Part shown: positions 26,451-34,916 of the stretch, one piece after another
How the letters are laid out: the number at the start of each line of letters is the position of its first letter
How positions within the stretch are numbered: the first letter of the stretch is position 1
Assembly: GCF_001623525.1 (NCBI RefSeq)
Contig: NZ_CP015225.1
Location: 5,654,501 to 5,718,500, forward strand
From: Pseudomonas fluorescens
Lineage (GTDB): Bacteria > Pseudomonadota > Gammaproteobacteria > Pseudomonadales > Pseudomonadaceae
Direction: 5' to 3'
DNA length: 64,000 nt
Position numbers and translations under genes: made by a program
The notes under the pieces: generated by a model
Seen by the model: the letters and a program-made list of their open reading frames with translations, nothing else
The model's database searches: none
What the model was told of the DNA's origin: nothing

Positions 26451-27235
26451 TGAACCGCTGGCTGGCGGTCTTGCTGCTGGCCCTCAGCGCCTCGACGATG
26501 GCGGCTTCGCGGGTCGTCAGCCTCGCGCCGTCGTTGTCGGAAATCGTCGTTGAACTGGGCTCCGCCGACCTCTTGGTGGGCGTGCTGGATGGCGGTGACC
26601 GTCCGCCAATCCTTAAGGACCTACCCTCCGTAGGCCGTTACGGCCAACTGGACATGGAACGCTTGCTCAGCCTCCAGCCCGACCTGCTCCTGCTCTGGCC
26701 CGGCAGTGTCGGCCCGGCGCAGCGCGAGCAACTCAAGGGCTTGGGTATTGCCGTTTATGTCGCCGAGCCCCGCAGCCTCGACCAACTCATCGCGCAAATT
26801 GAAGACATTGCCATGCAGCTCGGCCGCCCGGAGCGGGGCGCGCCGCGGGCGGCGCAGTTGCGTGTGCGTCTGGAAGCGTTACGCCAGCGCTATCGACGGG
26901 ACCCGCCGTTGCCGGTGTTCTACCAAGTCTGGGACCGGCCGCTGTACACCGTCGGGGGCGGGCAGATCATCAGTGATGCGCTGGCGGTGTGCGGCGCTCG
27001 CAACGTCTTCGCTGACCTGAGCGTGCCGGCCCCGCAGGTGAGCGTGGAAGCGGTGCTGCAACGCAATCCGCAGGTCATCCTGGCCACGGAGCAGGCGCAG
27101 CTCGATGCCTGGAAAACCTGGCCGGTGGCGCAGGGGCGGTTGTTGCTGGTCAATGACAAGGGGCTGGAGCGGCCCAGTGGGCAGATGATCGAGGCGACGG
27201 CGCGGCTATGTGAGTTGATTGCGCCAGACAGATAG
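26450..27235 (+). CDS. btuF: BtuF-like cobalamin-binding periplasmic protein
   Basis: 261 residues: signal peptide [18 protein letters not shown], then the helical-backbone class III binding-protein fold with the SLAPSLSEIVVELG opening typical of BtuF and FhuD/FepB relatives. A conserved Trp (YQVWDRPLYTVGG) sits in the C-terminal lobe. It should bind a corrinoid or iron chelate in the periplasm. It faces a BtuB-like receptor gene across a palindrome, which favours cobalamin. No BtuCD pair is present in the window, so the permease must be elsewhere. Confidence 0.8.
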   Translation: MNRWLAVLLLALSASTMAASRVVSLAPSLSEIVVELGSADLLVGVLDGGDRPPILKDLPSVGRYGQLDMERLLSLQPDLLLLWPGSVGPAQREQLKGLGIAVYVAEPRSLDQLIAQIEDIAMQLGRPERGAPRAAQLRVRLEALRQRYRRDPPLPVFYQVWDRPLYTVGGGQIISDALAVCGARNVFADLSVPAPQVSVEAVLQRNPQVILATEQAQLDAWKTWPVAQGRLLLVNDKGLERPSGQMIEATARLCELIAPDR

Positions 27236-27240
27236 ATTGC

Positions 27241-27280
27241 GGCGGGCCCAATCGCGAGCAAGCTCGCGATTGGGCCCGCC
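27241..27280. terminator. Perfect 19-bp inverted repeat between convergent btuF and btuB
   Basis: GGCGGGCCCAATCGCGAGC and its exact complement are separated by two bases. It contains the CGCGAGCAAGCTCGCG REP core with extended arms. The position, six bases after btuF and 20 bases before the end of btuB, suggests a bidirectional transcript-end hairpin. There is no strong T run. Confidence 0.6.
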
Positions 27281-27300
27281 CAAACAGCACAAATTCCAGA

Positions 27301-29181
27301 TCAGAGGGCGGGGGTCCAAGTCACCCCAAGCAACCAGGTCCGACCTTCCTCCCGATACCCATACTGGGCTCCATCATGGCTATACAGCGCCCGGCTGTAA
27401 CCCTTGTCCAGCAGGTTATCCACCTTCATCTCCAGCTTGACCTCCCGGGTCAACGCCCAGCTGCCGCGCAGCCCGAGCAAGGCATAGCCACCCAGGGCAT
27501 TGCGGTTGTTTTCATCGTCATAGCTGCCACTCACCGCTTGCCAGGTGGCGCCCAGGCCCAGACGGTCGAATTGCCGGTCCAGGTCCAGGCTCAAGGTCCG
27601 CCGGGCGCGGCGTGCCAGAGTGTGGCCGCTGTCGCGGTCACGTGGGTCGATGATGGCCAGGCCCAGGTTGCCCTGCCAGCCGAACACATCCTGCAGGTAG
27701 GCCATCTCAAAACCGTTGATCCGCGCCGAGGCAACGTTCTGTGGGCGTGAGTTACTGCCAAAGATGATCGCGTCTTCCAGGTCCGTGCGGTAAAGCGAGG
27801 TCTCCAGGCGGGCGCTGTCGCTCAGTTGGCTGCGCCATTGCAGCTCGTAGCTTTTCGCCGTTTCAGGTTTCAGGTCAGGATTGCTGAAGTCCGGGTAGTA
27901 CAGGTCGTTGAAGGTCGGCGCGCGGAAGCTTTCGCTGTAGGTCAGCAACAGGTCGTTGTCCGCGTTGATCGGCAGGGTAAGCGTGCCGCTCCAACTGTTC
28001 TGGCCGCCAAACTGTTGGTTCTGGTCGCGACGCAGGCCCAGTTCGGTGGAGAACGTTTCGGCCTGGAAGCGGTGCTGGATGAACGCGGCACGGTTCCAGC
28101 GGCTGTCTTCGTCGAACGGCGTGCTGCTGTTGACCCGGTCCTGATACCAGTCGCCGCCGACGATCAGGCTGTTGCGCTCGTTCAGCGTCACGTCGTTCTG
28201 CCAGGTCACGGAATCGCGGTAGGTGTTGAACACTTCGCGGACATCGCTGAGCTTGTCGAAGGTTTTTTCACGGTTCTCGCTGTGGCCCAGTTCCAGGCGT
28301 GACTTCCAGGCCTCGTTGATTCGCCCGTCCACATAGGTGCTGAAGCTGCTCACCGCAAACTCACTGTAGGGTTGCTGAGGCAGGGATTCGAAAGTGGCCG
28401 GGTCGAAGCGGCCGAACGGGTTGTCGTATTCGCTTTTGCCGCGGTTATCCAGCAGGTTCAGGCCAACTTCCACGTCATCGCTGGCCGCATGGCTCAGGCT
28501 CAGGCTGAAGGACTGGTTGCGGTTGGCATCGTCGTCGCGATCGCTGGCGTAGGACTCGTGGGTCCGATTGCTTCCGGCGCTGTCGTCGAGGCTGGCGCCG
28601 AGGTTGAAACGGGTCTGGTCGTCGCCACCGGACAGGCCCAGGCTGCGCTCCCAGGTCTGATGGCTGCCGACACCCATATGCAGGCGCGGTTGCAGGCCTT
28701 GCTCGTTGCCGCGACGGGTGAAAATCTGAATGACACCGCCCACCGCATCGGCACCGTAGATCACCGAGCGCGAACCGCGCAGCACTTCCACGCGCTCGAT
28801 CTGGTTGATGTTCAGGCGTTGCAGGTTGCTGTCACCGGAGGTGGCGTTACCGATGCGCTGGCCGTCCACCAGCACCAGGCTCTGGGCCGATTTGGTCCCG
28901 CGAATGTAAATCCCCGGCAGGCTGCCGCGCCCACCCAGCGGTGCCACCTGCACGCCTGGCACACGGCTGAGCAAGTCAGTGACACTGGCCGGCTGCAAGC
29001 GCTCGATGTCGTCGCGGTTGAACACGGTATTGGCGGCGCTGCTGTCGTTGCGGGCCTCGACCTGGCGGTTGGCGCTGATCACGATGTCGGGCAGCTTCAG
29101 GGCCTGGTCGCGTTCGAAGGTGTCGGCCAGCAGTTCGTGGGTGGGTAGCAGAGAGAAGGTGAGGGCGAGGCGGAGTTTCAT
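27301..29181 (-). CDS. btuB: TonB-dependent receptor, BtuB-like (vitamin B12)
   Basis: 626 residues: signal peptide at MKLRLALTFSLLPTHELLA, a TonB-box-like PDIVISANR near residues 28-36, a plug domain (DLLSRVPGVQV, RGSRSVIYGADAVGGVIQI) and a 22-stranded barrel. Length and plug signatures match BtuB (about 600 residues), which carries cobalamin across the outer membrane using TonB energy. The start at 29181 begins the signal peptide; an ATG five codons upstream is possible. The convergent btuF-like gene supports the substrate call. No cobalamin riboswitch is visible upstream; that space holds a long REPIN hairpin. Confidence 0.82.
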   Translation of the reverse strand: MKLRLALTFSLLPTHELLADTFERDQALKLPDIVISANRQVEARNDSSAANTVFNRDDIERLQPASVTDLLSRVPGVQVAPLGGRGSLPGIYIRGTKSAQSLVLVDGQRIGNATSGDSNLQRLNINQIERVEVLRGSRSVIYGADAVGGVIQIFTRRGNEQGLQPRLHMGVGSHQTWERSLGLSGGDDQTRFNLGASLDDSAGSNRTHESYASDRDDDANRNQSFSLSLSHAASDDVEVGLNLLDNRGKSEYDNPFGRFDPATFESLPQQPYSEFAVSSFSTYVDGRINEAWKSRLELGHSENREKTFDKLSDVREVFNTYRDSVTWQNDVTLNERNSLIVGGDWYQDRVNSSTPFDEDSRWNRAAFIQHRFQAETFSTELGLRRDQNQQFGGQNSWSGTLTLPINADNDLLLTYSESFRAPTFNDLYYPDFSNPDLKPETAKSYELQWRSQLSDSARLETSLYRTDLEDAIIFGSNSRPQNVASARINGFEMAYLQDVFGWQGNLGLAIIDPRDRDSGHTLARRARRTLSLDLDRQFDRLGLGATWQAVSGSYDDENNRNALGGYALLGLRGSWALTREVKLEMKVDNLLDKGYSRALYSHDGAQYGYREEGRTWLLGVTWTPAL

Positions 29182-29216
29182 GGGGGTTCCGATCATGTGT
29201 GCTTCACACAAGCCAA

Positions 29217-29306
29217 TGTGGGAGCGGGCTTGCTCGCGAAAGTGGTGTGTCAGTCGAATTCGATATTGACTGATACACCACTTTCGCGAGCAAGCCCGCT
29301 CCCACA
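29217..29306. repeat. REPIN forming a near-perfect 39-bp hairpin
   Basis: The arms 29217-29255 and 29268-29306 are complementary at 38 of 39 positions, with a G/A difference that would be a wobble pair in RNA and a 12-base loop. The outer part is the GTGGGAGCGGGCTTGCTCGCG family. It lies between dxs and btuB, both on the minus strand. Confidence 0.85.
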
Positions 29307-29327
29307 GGGTTTTGTATCGTTTGAGCG

Positions 29328-31226
29328 TTACAGGCCCAACAACTGCAACCGCTGGCGCACCGCCGCTTCGATCCCCGCCTCGTCCAGCCCGCATTCGGCG
29401 AGCATCTGCGCCGGCTTGGCGTGTTCGACATAGAGGTCCGGCAAGCCCAGGTGCAGCACCGACTTGAGGATGTTGTCCCGGGCCAGGAATTCGCTGACCG
29501 CCGCGCCGGCACCGCCCATGATGGCGTTTTCCTCGATGGTCACCAGCAGGTCATGGCTGCCGGCCATCTCGCGCACCAGGGCTTCGTCCAGGGGTTTGAC
29601 GAAGCGCATGTCCACCACGGTAGCGTCCAAGGTGTCGGCGACTTTCAAGGCCTCGGCCAGTTGCACGCCGAATACCAGCAGGGCGGTTTGCTTGCCCTGG
29701 CGGCGAATCACGCCCTTGCCGATCTCGATTGGCTCAAGGTCGGGCGAGATCGTCGCGTTCGGGCCGGTGCCACGCGGGTAACGCACTGCCGCCGGGCCAT
29801 TGAACAGGTGGCCGGTGGTGAGCATCTTGCGCAGCTCGTTTTCATCGCTCGGGGTCATCACCAGCATGCCGGGGATGCAGCGCAGGAACGACAGGTCGAA
29901 GCTGCCGGCGTGGGTCGGGCCGTCTTCGCCCACCAGGCCGGCGCGGTCGATGGCGAACAGCACGTCGAGGTTCTGTACGGCGACGTCATGAATCAGTTGG
30001 TCGTAGGCCCGTTGCAGGAACGTCGAATAGATCGCCACCACCGGTTTGGCGCCTTCACAGGCCATGCCGGCGGCGAGGGTCACGGCGTGCTGCTCGGCAA
30101 TCGCCACGTCGAAATAGCGTTGCGGGTAGCGCTCGCTGAAGGCCACCAGGTCCGAGCCTTCCTTCATCGCCGGGGTGATGCCCACCAGGCGCGGGTCGGC
30201 GGCGGCCATGTCGCACAGCCATTGGCCGAAGACGCCGGAGTACTTTGGTCCGCCGGCCTTTTTCGGTGCGGCCGCTGGAGCGTCCAGGGGTTCGAGCTTG
30301 GTGATGGCGTGGTAGCCGATCGGGTCGACTTCCGCCGGGGCGAAGCCTTTGCCTTTCTTGGTGACCACGTGCAGGAACTGCGGGCCCTTGAGGTCGCGCA
30401 TGTTGCGCAGGGTAGCGATCAGCGTGGGCAGGTCATGGCCGTCGATGGGGCCGATGTAGTTCCAGCCCAGTTCTTCGAACAGCGTGCCGGGGACCAGCAT
30501 GCCCTTGGCGTATTCTTCGGTGCGGCGGGCGATTTCCCAGGCGCCGGGCAGGCGCGACAGCACTTTCTTGCTGCCTTCGCGCATGCTGGCGTAGGTGCGG
30601 CTGGAGAGGATCTTTGCCAGGTAGTTGGACAAACCGCCAACGTTGCGCGAGATCGACATGTCGTTGTCGTTGAGGATCACCAGCATGTTGGCGTCGACTT
30701 CCGGCGCGTGGTTCAGCGCCTCGAAGGCCATGCCCGCGGTCAGTGCGCCGTCGCCGATCACGGCAATCGCCTTGCGCTCGCTGTTTTGCAGGCGAGCGGC
30801 AATCGCCATGCCCAGGGCGGCGCTGATGGAGGTGCTGGAGTGACCGACGCCAAAGGTGTCGTATTCGCTCTCGGAGCGACGCGGGAAGGCGGCGATACCG
30901 TCCTTCTGGCGCAGCGTGCCCATGCGCTCGCGACGGCCGGTGAGGATCTTGTGCGGGTAGGCCTGGTGCCCGACATCCCACACCAGCCGGTCGTCCGGGG
31001 TGTCGAACACGTAATGCAGCGCGATCGTCAGCTCGATGACGCCCAGGCCCGCGCCGAAGTGCCCACCGGTCTGGCCGACCGTGTAGAGCAGCTCCAGGCG
31101 CAACTCATCGGCCAGGGTTTCCAGCTCGGCTTCACCCAGGCGACGCAGGCCGTCCGGCGTGTTGGCGCGGTCCAGCAGGGGCGTGGTCGGGCGCTTGCGG
31201 GGAATCTCTTGAAACGTCGTGGGCAT
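29328..31226 (-). CDS. dxs: 1-deoxy-D-xylulose-5-phosphate synthase
   Basis: 632 residues with the thiamine-diphosphate motif [17 protein letters not shown] (near 155-171), the [16 protein letters not shown] segment, and the transketolase pyrimidine domain with [15 protein letters not shown] (near 430). It condenses pyruvate and glyceraldehyde 3-phosphate, the entry step of the methylerythritol phosphate isoprenoid pathway. It lies downstream of xseB and ispA on the same strand, the usual order, with a 115-base gap from ispA. Confidence 0.95.
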   Translation of the reverse strand: MPTTFQEIPRKRPTTPLLDRANTPDGLRRLGEAELETLADELRLELLYTVGQTGGHFGAGLGVIELTIALHYVFDTPDDRLVWDVGHQAYPHKILTGRRERMGTLRQKDGIAAFPRRSESEYDTFGVGHSSTSISAALGMAIAARLQNSERKAIAVIGDGALTAGMAFEALNHAPEVDANMLVILNDNDMSISRNVGGLSNYLAKILSSRTYASMREGSKKVLSRLPGAWEIARRTEEYAKGMLVPGTLFEELGWNYIGPIDGHDLPTLIATLRNMRDLKGPQFLHVVTKKGKGFAPAEVDPIGYHAITKLEPLDAPAAAPKKAGGPKYSGVFGQWLCDMAAADPRLVGITPAMKEGSDLVAFSERYPQRYFDVAIAEQHAVTLAAGMACEGAKPVVAIYSTFLQRAYDQLIHDVAVQNLDVLFAIDRAGLVGEDGPTHAGSFDLSFLRCIPGMLVMTPSDENELRKMLTTGHLFNGPAAVRYPRGTGPNATISPDLEPIEIGKGVIRRQGKQTALLVFGVQLAEALKVADTLDATVVDMRFVKPLDEALVREMAGSHDLLVTIEENAIMGGAGAAVSEFLARDNILKSVLHLGLPDLYVEHAKPAQMLAECGLDEAGIEAAVRQRLQLLGL

Positions 31227-31341
31227 CAGGCGAATCGTTATAGGTATAGAAAGAGGCGGCAGTTTACCTTATGGATCGCAAGCTGCCCACGCGTTGGCCG
31301 GAACTTGGCCGATACGCACTTATGAATGGGTTGACCCTGTA

Positions 31342-32229
31342 TCAGCTGCGTCGTTCGACGATATAGCGCGCCAAGTCGCGCAACGGCTCGGCCGCCGCGT
31401 CAAAGGGTCGCAGCGCGGCCAGGGCCTGGTCGCGCAGCTCCAGGGCGTAGGCCTTGGCGGCGTCGAGGCCGAGCAGGGCCGGGTAGGTCGGTTTATCGCG
31501 GGCGATGTCGGCACCCTGGCGCTTGCCCAGGGTCTGGGTATCGCTTTCGACGTCGAGGATGTCGTCCTGCACCTGGAACGCCAGGCCGATGGCTCGGGCG
31601 TAGGTCTGCAAGGCTTGCAACTGGGCGGGCGTGGCCCGGCCGCTGGCCAGGGCGCCGAGCCGGACGCTGGCCTCGATCAAGGCGCCGGTCTTGTGCCGGT
31701 GCATGTATTCCAGGGCGCTCTGGTCCAGCTTCAGGCCCACCGAGCCCAAATCGATGGCCTGGCCGCCGACCATTCCCGCAGGGCCTGCCGCCAGCGCCAG
31801 GGCACTGACCATGTCCAGGCGAACCTGCGCCGGGCAATCGCTCAGGGCCGGATCCAGCAGGGCGCTGAACGCCAGGCTCTGCAAGCCGTCGCCGGCCAGG
31901 ATCGCGCAAGCTTCGTCGAATTGCTTGTGGGTGGTGGGCTGGCCGCGACGCAGGTCGTCGTCGTCCATGGCCGGCAAATCGTCGTGCACCAGCGAATACG
32001 CGTGGATCAACTCCACCGCACAGGCGGCGCCGTTGGCTTGCTCGGCCTGGCCGCCCAAGGCTTCGCACGCGGCGTAGGCCAACAGCGGCCGTACACGCTT
32101 GCCGCCGTTCATCACGCTGTAGCGCATGGCTTCGTACAGGCGCGCCAGCTCCGGGCTAGGGGCGCTGAACAAGCTATCCAATGCAGCATTGACCCGGGCC
32201 TGGCTGCTGGCCTGATAGGCGCCGATCAT
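31342..32229 (-). CDS. ispA: Farnesyl diphosphate synthase
   Basis: 295 residues with the two Asp-rich metal motifs of short-chain prenyl transferases: [14 protein letters not shown] (near 84-97) and [13 protein letters not shown] (near 223-235), plus GGKRVRPLL near the N-terminus. It adds isopentenyl diphosphate to dimethylallyl and geranyl diphosphate, feeding quinone and undecaprenyl synthesis. The ATG overlaps the xseB stop by four bases. Confidence 0.95.
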   Translation of the reverse strand: MIGAYQASSQARVNAALDSLFSAPSPELARLYEAMRYSVMNGGKRVRPLLAYAACEALGGQAEQANGAACAVELIHAYSLVHDDLPAMDDDDLRRGQPTTHKQFDEACAILAGDGLQSLAFSALLDPALSDCPAQVRLDMVSALALAAGPAGMVGGQAIDLGSVGLKLDQSALEYMHRHKTGALIEASVRLGALASGRATPAQLQALQTYARAIGLAFQVQDDILDVESDTQTLGKRQGADIARDKPTYPALLGLDAAKAYALELRDQALAALRPFDAAAEPLRDLARYIVERRS

Positions 32230-32468
32230 TCAGGCTGTTCCGCGTCGAAAGGCTCTTCGGTCAGCTCGCCGTCGCGCTCGAGCAGCAATTGCACCTTCTG
32301 CTCGGCCTGGGCCAGCGCTGCCTGGCAGTCGCGAGTCAAGCCGATACCCTGCTCGAAGGCGGTCAGCGAGTCTTCCAGCGACAATTCGCCGTTCTCCAGC
32401 CGTTCCACCAGCGTTTGCAGGTCGGCCAGAGATTGTTCGAAATCCAGTGCAGCTTTTTTGCGGGCCAT
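32226..32468 (-). CDS. xseB: Exodeoxyribonuclease VII small subunit
   Basis: 80 residues, the normal size. The sequence [27 protein letters not shown] is the diagnostic helix of XseB, the small subunit that coats the long helix of XseA in the single-strand-specific nuclease. It is the first gene of the xseB-ispA-dxs group. GGA lies ahead of the ATG. Confidence 0.95.
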   Translation of the reverse strand: MARKKAALDFEQSLADLQTLVERLENGELSLEDSLTAFEQGIGLTRDCQAALAQAEQKVQLLLERDGELTEEPFDAEQPE

Positions 32469-32582
32469 GGCGGCTATTCCGGTTGACTGTTAAACCGGCG
32501 CGACACTAGCAGACATGGGGTTTTGGGGCAAATCAGGGCAGGGGGATCGAAGCGGGACAACGGGCTTGCACCGACCTGCTTT

Positions 32583-32691
32583 TGTGGCGAGGGAGCTTGC
32601 TCCCGCTCGGCTGCGCAGCAGTCGCAATCCGGTTCAGCCCCCGCAGGTTGGGGCCGCTTCGCAGCCCAGCGGGAGCAAGCTCCCTCGCCAC
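32583..32691. repeat. REPIN between xseB and the Fic gene
   Basis: Two facing GTGGCGAGGGAGC-type REP elements with pairing inner flanks (CTGCGCAGC and GCTTCGCAGCCC), about 110 bases in all. It ends just before the Fic stop codon. Confidence 0.85.
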
Positions 32692-32697
32692 GGAATT

Positions 32698-33834
32698 TCA
32701 GCGGGCCGGATAACTGACCCGATACCGGGTACTGCGCCCACCGCCGGGCATTCGCTCCAGGCAGCCTCTCTCCAGCAGTTCGGCGAGATGGCGGGTTGCC
32801 GTCGCCTTGGAAACCTTCGCCACTGCTTGGTATTGGGCTGCGCTGATTCCGCCCTCGAAGCCTTTTTCACCGCCATCGAGCATTCGGTTGAGTACCTTGA
32901 TCTGCTCAGGCGTAAGCGCGCTGTTGCGATGAACTTGCCAGAATCTCGCTTTGCAAAACACGCTGTCGATCCGCTTCATCGCCTGCTGGAGGCTGCGCAA
33001 CAACGTCTGCAGAAACCAGGTCAGCCAGGCGGTGATATCCAGTGTGGCCTTCTGGCTGTTCTCCAGAAGCCGGTAATAACCGGCGCGGTCGTCGAGGATG
33101 CTCACGGACATGGCGTAGAAACGGATTGCCTGGGCCTCGCCCTGGGCCAGTGCCAGGTCGGTCAGGGTGCGGGTCAGGCGGCCATTGCCATCGTCGAATG
33201 GATGCAGGGTGACGAACCAGAAATGAGCGATGCCAGCACGCAACAATGGATCGAGGTCGGCCTGATGACGACTGGTCTTGAACCAGTCGATGAACGTTTG
33301 CAATTGCTGTTCAAGACCCTGGCGGGGAGGCGCCTCGAAGTGAACGGTGGGGCGGTCCAACCTGCCAGAGACTACCTGCATCGGTTCGTCACCGCGCAGC
33401 GTGCCTACGCGGATCTGTCGGTGGGCAAAGTCGCTGGTTTGATCAGGAAACAACCACTCATGCCATTCCAGCAAGCGTTCGACAGTCAGGGGCTGGTTGA
33501 AATGCCGGGTAGCGTCCAGCAAGAGGTTCGCCAAGCCTTCGCTGCGTTGGCTGACCGGCGTGTCGTCGCCTTGTTCCAGGCCGAGGCGGCGGGCCAGGGA
33601 CGAGCGCACCGAGCCGACATTCAGTTGCTCTCCTTCGATAGCCGAGGAGGTCACGATGTTTTGCAGCAAGGTATCCAGTTCGCTCTGGGCACTGAGCGAA
33701 GCCGTGACCGCGCCCGTCATGCCGAGCAACTGGCCTTGGGTCTGCACGCATTCGCGAAGCAGCGGTGCCAATGCTTCAGCTTGCCAGCGGAAGCCGGGCC
33801 AGTCGGGCTGTTGCCAGATCCAATGGGGTGCCAT
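32698..33834 (-). CDS. Class II Fic family protein with C-terminal winged helix
   Basis: 378 residues. The N-terminal WIWQQPDWPGF segment is DUF4172-like. SSAIEG at residues 63-68 is the S/T-x-x-x-E-G/N inhibitory helix of class II Fic proteins. The catalytic loop HPFDDGNGRLTR (residues 211-222) is complete, so it should transfer AMP to a protein hydroxyl once relieved of auto-inhibition. Residues about 305-378 form a winged-helix-like DNA-binding tail. I chose ATG 33834 (GGACAGG upstream) over a TTG at 33846. Two 29-bp inverted repeats lie just upstream, so autoregulation is likely. The target is unknown. Confidence 0.85.
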   Translation of the reverse strand: MAPHWIWQQPDWPGFRWQAEALAPLLRECVQTQGQLLGMTGAVTASLSAQSELDTLLQNIVTSSAIEGEQLNVGSVRSSLARRLGLEQGDDTPVSQRSEGLANLLLDATRHFNQPLTVERLLEWHEWLFPDQTSDFAHRQIRVGTLRGDEPMQVVSGRLDRPTVHFEAPPRQGLEQQLQTFIDWFKTSRHQADLDPLLRAGIAHFWFVTLHPFDDGNGRLTRTLTDLALAQGEAQAIRFYAMSVSILDDRAGYYRLLENSQKATLDITAWLTWFLQTLLRSLQQAMKRIDSVFCKARFWQVHRNSALTPEQIKVLNRMLDGGEKGFEGGISAAQYQAVAKVSKATATRHLAELLERGCLERMPGGGRSTRYRVSYPAR

Positions 33835-33853
33835 GCGCCTGTCCAAAGATGAG

Positions 33854-33882
33854 TGAGCCGAATAATAGCGCTATTCGGCTCA
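33854..33882. promoter_or_regulatory. Fic operator copy 1 (11-7-11 inverted repeat)
   Basis: TGAGCCGAATA, seven bases, TATTCGGCTCA: a perfect 11-bp-arm palindrome 20 bases upstream of the Fic start codon. It probably overlaps the Fic promoter or leader. Confidence 0.75.
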
Positions 33883-33887
33883 TTTCG

Positions 33888-33916
33888 TGAGCCGAATACG
33901 CCTGCTATTCGGCTCA
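33888..33916. promoter_or_regulatory. Fic operator copy 2 (11-7-11 inverted repeat)
   Basis: The same arms and spacer length as copy 1 but a different spacer sequence (CGCCTGC), beginning five bases after copy 1 ends. Conservation of the arms alone, with a 34-base repeat period, is what tandem operator sites look like. Confidence 0.75.
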
Positions 33917-34103
33917 CGCACCTCTCAGTACGTGATTTCCCACACAGAATCGCGCGTTCCCCGATTGTTAATAATTCGCCGAATCGCTAACCTTCGCGCC
34001 ATCTACAGCCCCGTTGCGACGGGGCCTTCAGACGAAGCCCGAATAATGACAAGCAGCGCTGAGGATCAGCGCCGGGTTGCGTCGTGCATGGCAGGAGGCA
34101 TAC

Positions 34104-34892
34104 GTGCGTTTTCTTTCTTTATTGATCGTGTTGCTCGGCGCGCCGTTGGCGTGGGCGCAGCCTTCTGCCGAGATGTCGGAGCCGGTGGGCGGTTGGCGCT
34201 ACAGCGGCTTGCTCGATCGCACTGAAAACCCGCAGGTCGCCTATCCCACGCCGCCCATCGACCGGGGCGTGCAGCGCAACCGCACGATGATCGAGGGCCG
34301 GCTCAAGGCCATGGGCACGGCTCGCCAGCCCCATAGCCTGGCGGTCAACGGCAATCCACTGAATCTCTACACCGACGACGAGGGGCGTTTCGCCCGGCCG
34401 TATGCGTTCGGCGCCGGCTCCAACAGCGTCGAGGTGCGCAGCTCCGAAGGCCAGTCCCTCAAGCGCGTGCAATTCTATGAAGCCAACAACCTGCGCACTC
34501 CCGCGCAGATCCGCGTGGTGCTGGGCTGGGACGACCCCAAGGCCGAACTCGATCTGCATATCGTCACACCCGACGGCCAACATGCGTTCTTCGGCCGGCC
34601 GGCGCTGACCAATGGCGGCGGCCTCGACCCGGATGGCGTCGATGGCCCGGGCCCTGAAATGTTCACCATGACCGCGCCGATGCACGGCACCTACCTGGTC
34701 TACGTGAACTACTGGGGCAACTACGGCAGCGGTGGCTACAACTTTGACGAGACCAGCAACGACAACGAGGTGATCACCTCGCAGATCAACCTGGTGCTCA
34801 ATGAAAACACCGTCGATGAAAAACGCGAGACCTTTGTCGTGCCCCTGCGTGCCATTGGCGATCTGCTGCTGGTCAAGACTTTCAACTACTAA
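34104..34892 (+). CDS. magA: DUF2135 protein, first gene of the mag-type operon (MagA/YfaP-like)
   Basis: 262 residues from GTG 34104, with AGGAGG five bases upstream. A signal peptide (MRFLSLLIVLLGAPLAWA) exports it. The C-terminal half carries the DUF2135 signature, seen as VVLGWDDPKAELDLHIVTPDGQHAFFG and a Gly-rich YLVYVNYWGNYG. It is a paralogue of the last gene of the operon (43502), sharing PVGGWR, FARPYAFGAGSNSVEVRS and the terminal VPLRAIGDLLLVKTF. The operon order matches my recollection of P. aeruginosa magABCDEF and contains the E. coli yfaATSQP set. Its biochemical role is not known. Confidence 0.78.
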   Translation: MRFLSLLIVLLGAPLAWAQPSAEMSEPVGGWRYSGLLDRTENPQVAYPTPPIDRGVQRNRTMIEGRLKAMGTARQPHSLAVNGNPLNLYTDDEGRFARPYAFGAGSNSVEVRSSEGQSLKRVQFYEANNLRTPAQIRVVLGWDDPKAELDLHIVTPDGQHAFFGRPALTNGGGLDPDGVDGPGPEMFTMTAPMHGTYLVYVNYWGNYGSGGYNFDETSNDNEVITSQINLVLNENTVDEKRETFVVPLRAIGDLLLVKTFNY

Positions 34893-34916
34893 CGCTCCAC
34901 GGATGAACAGGCCCTT

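Noticed and set aside
29182..29327. Possible cobalamin riboswitch before btuB
   Set aside because: No B12-box-like sequence was seen; the space is taken by a long REPIN hairpin.
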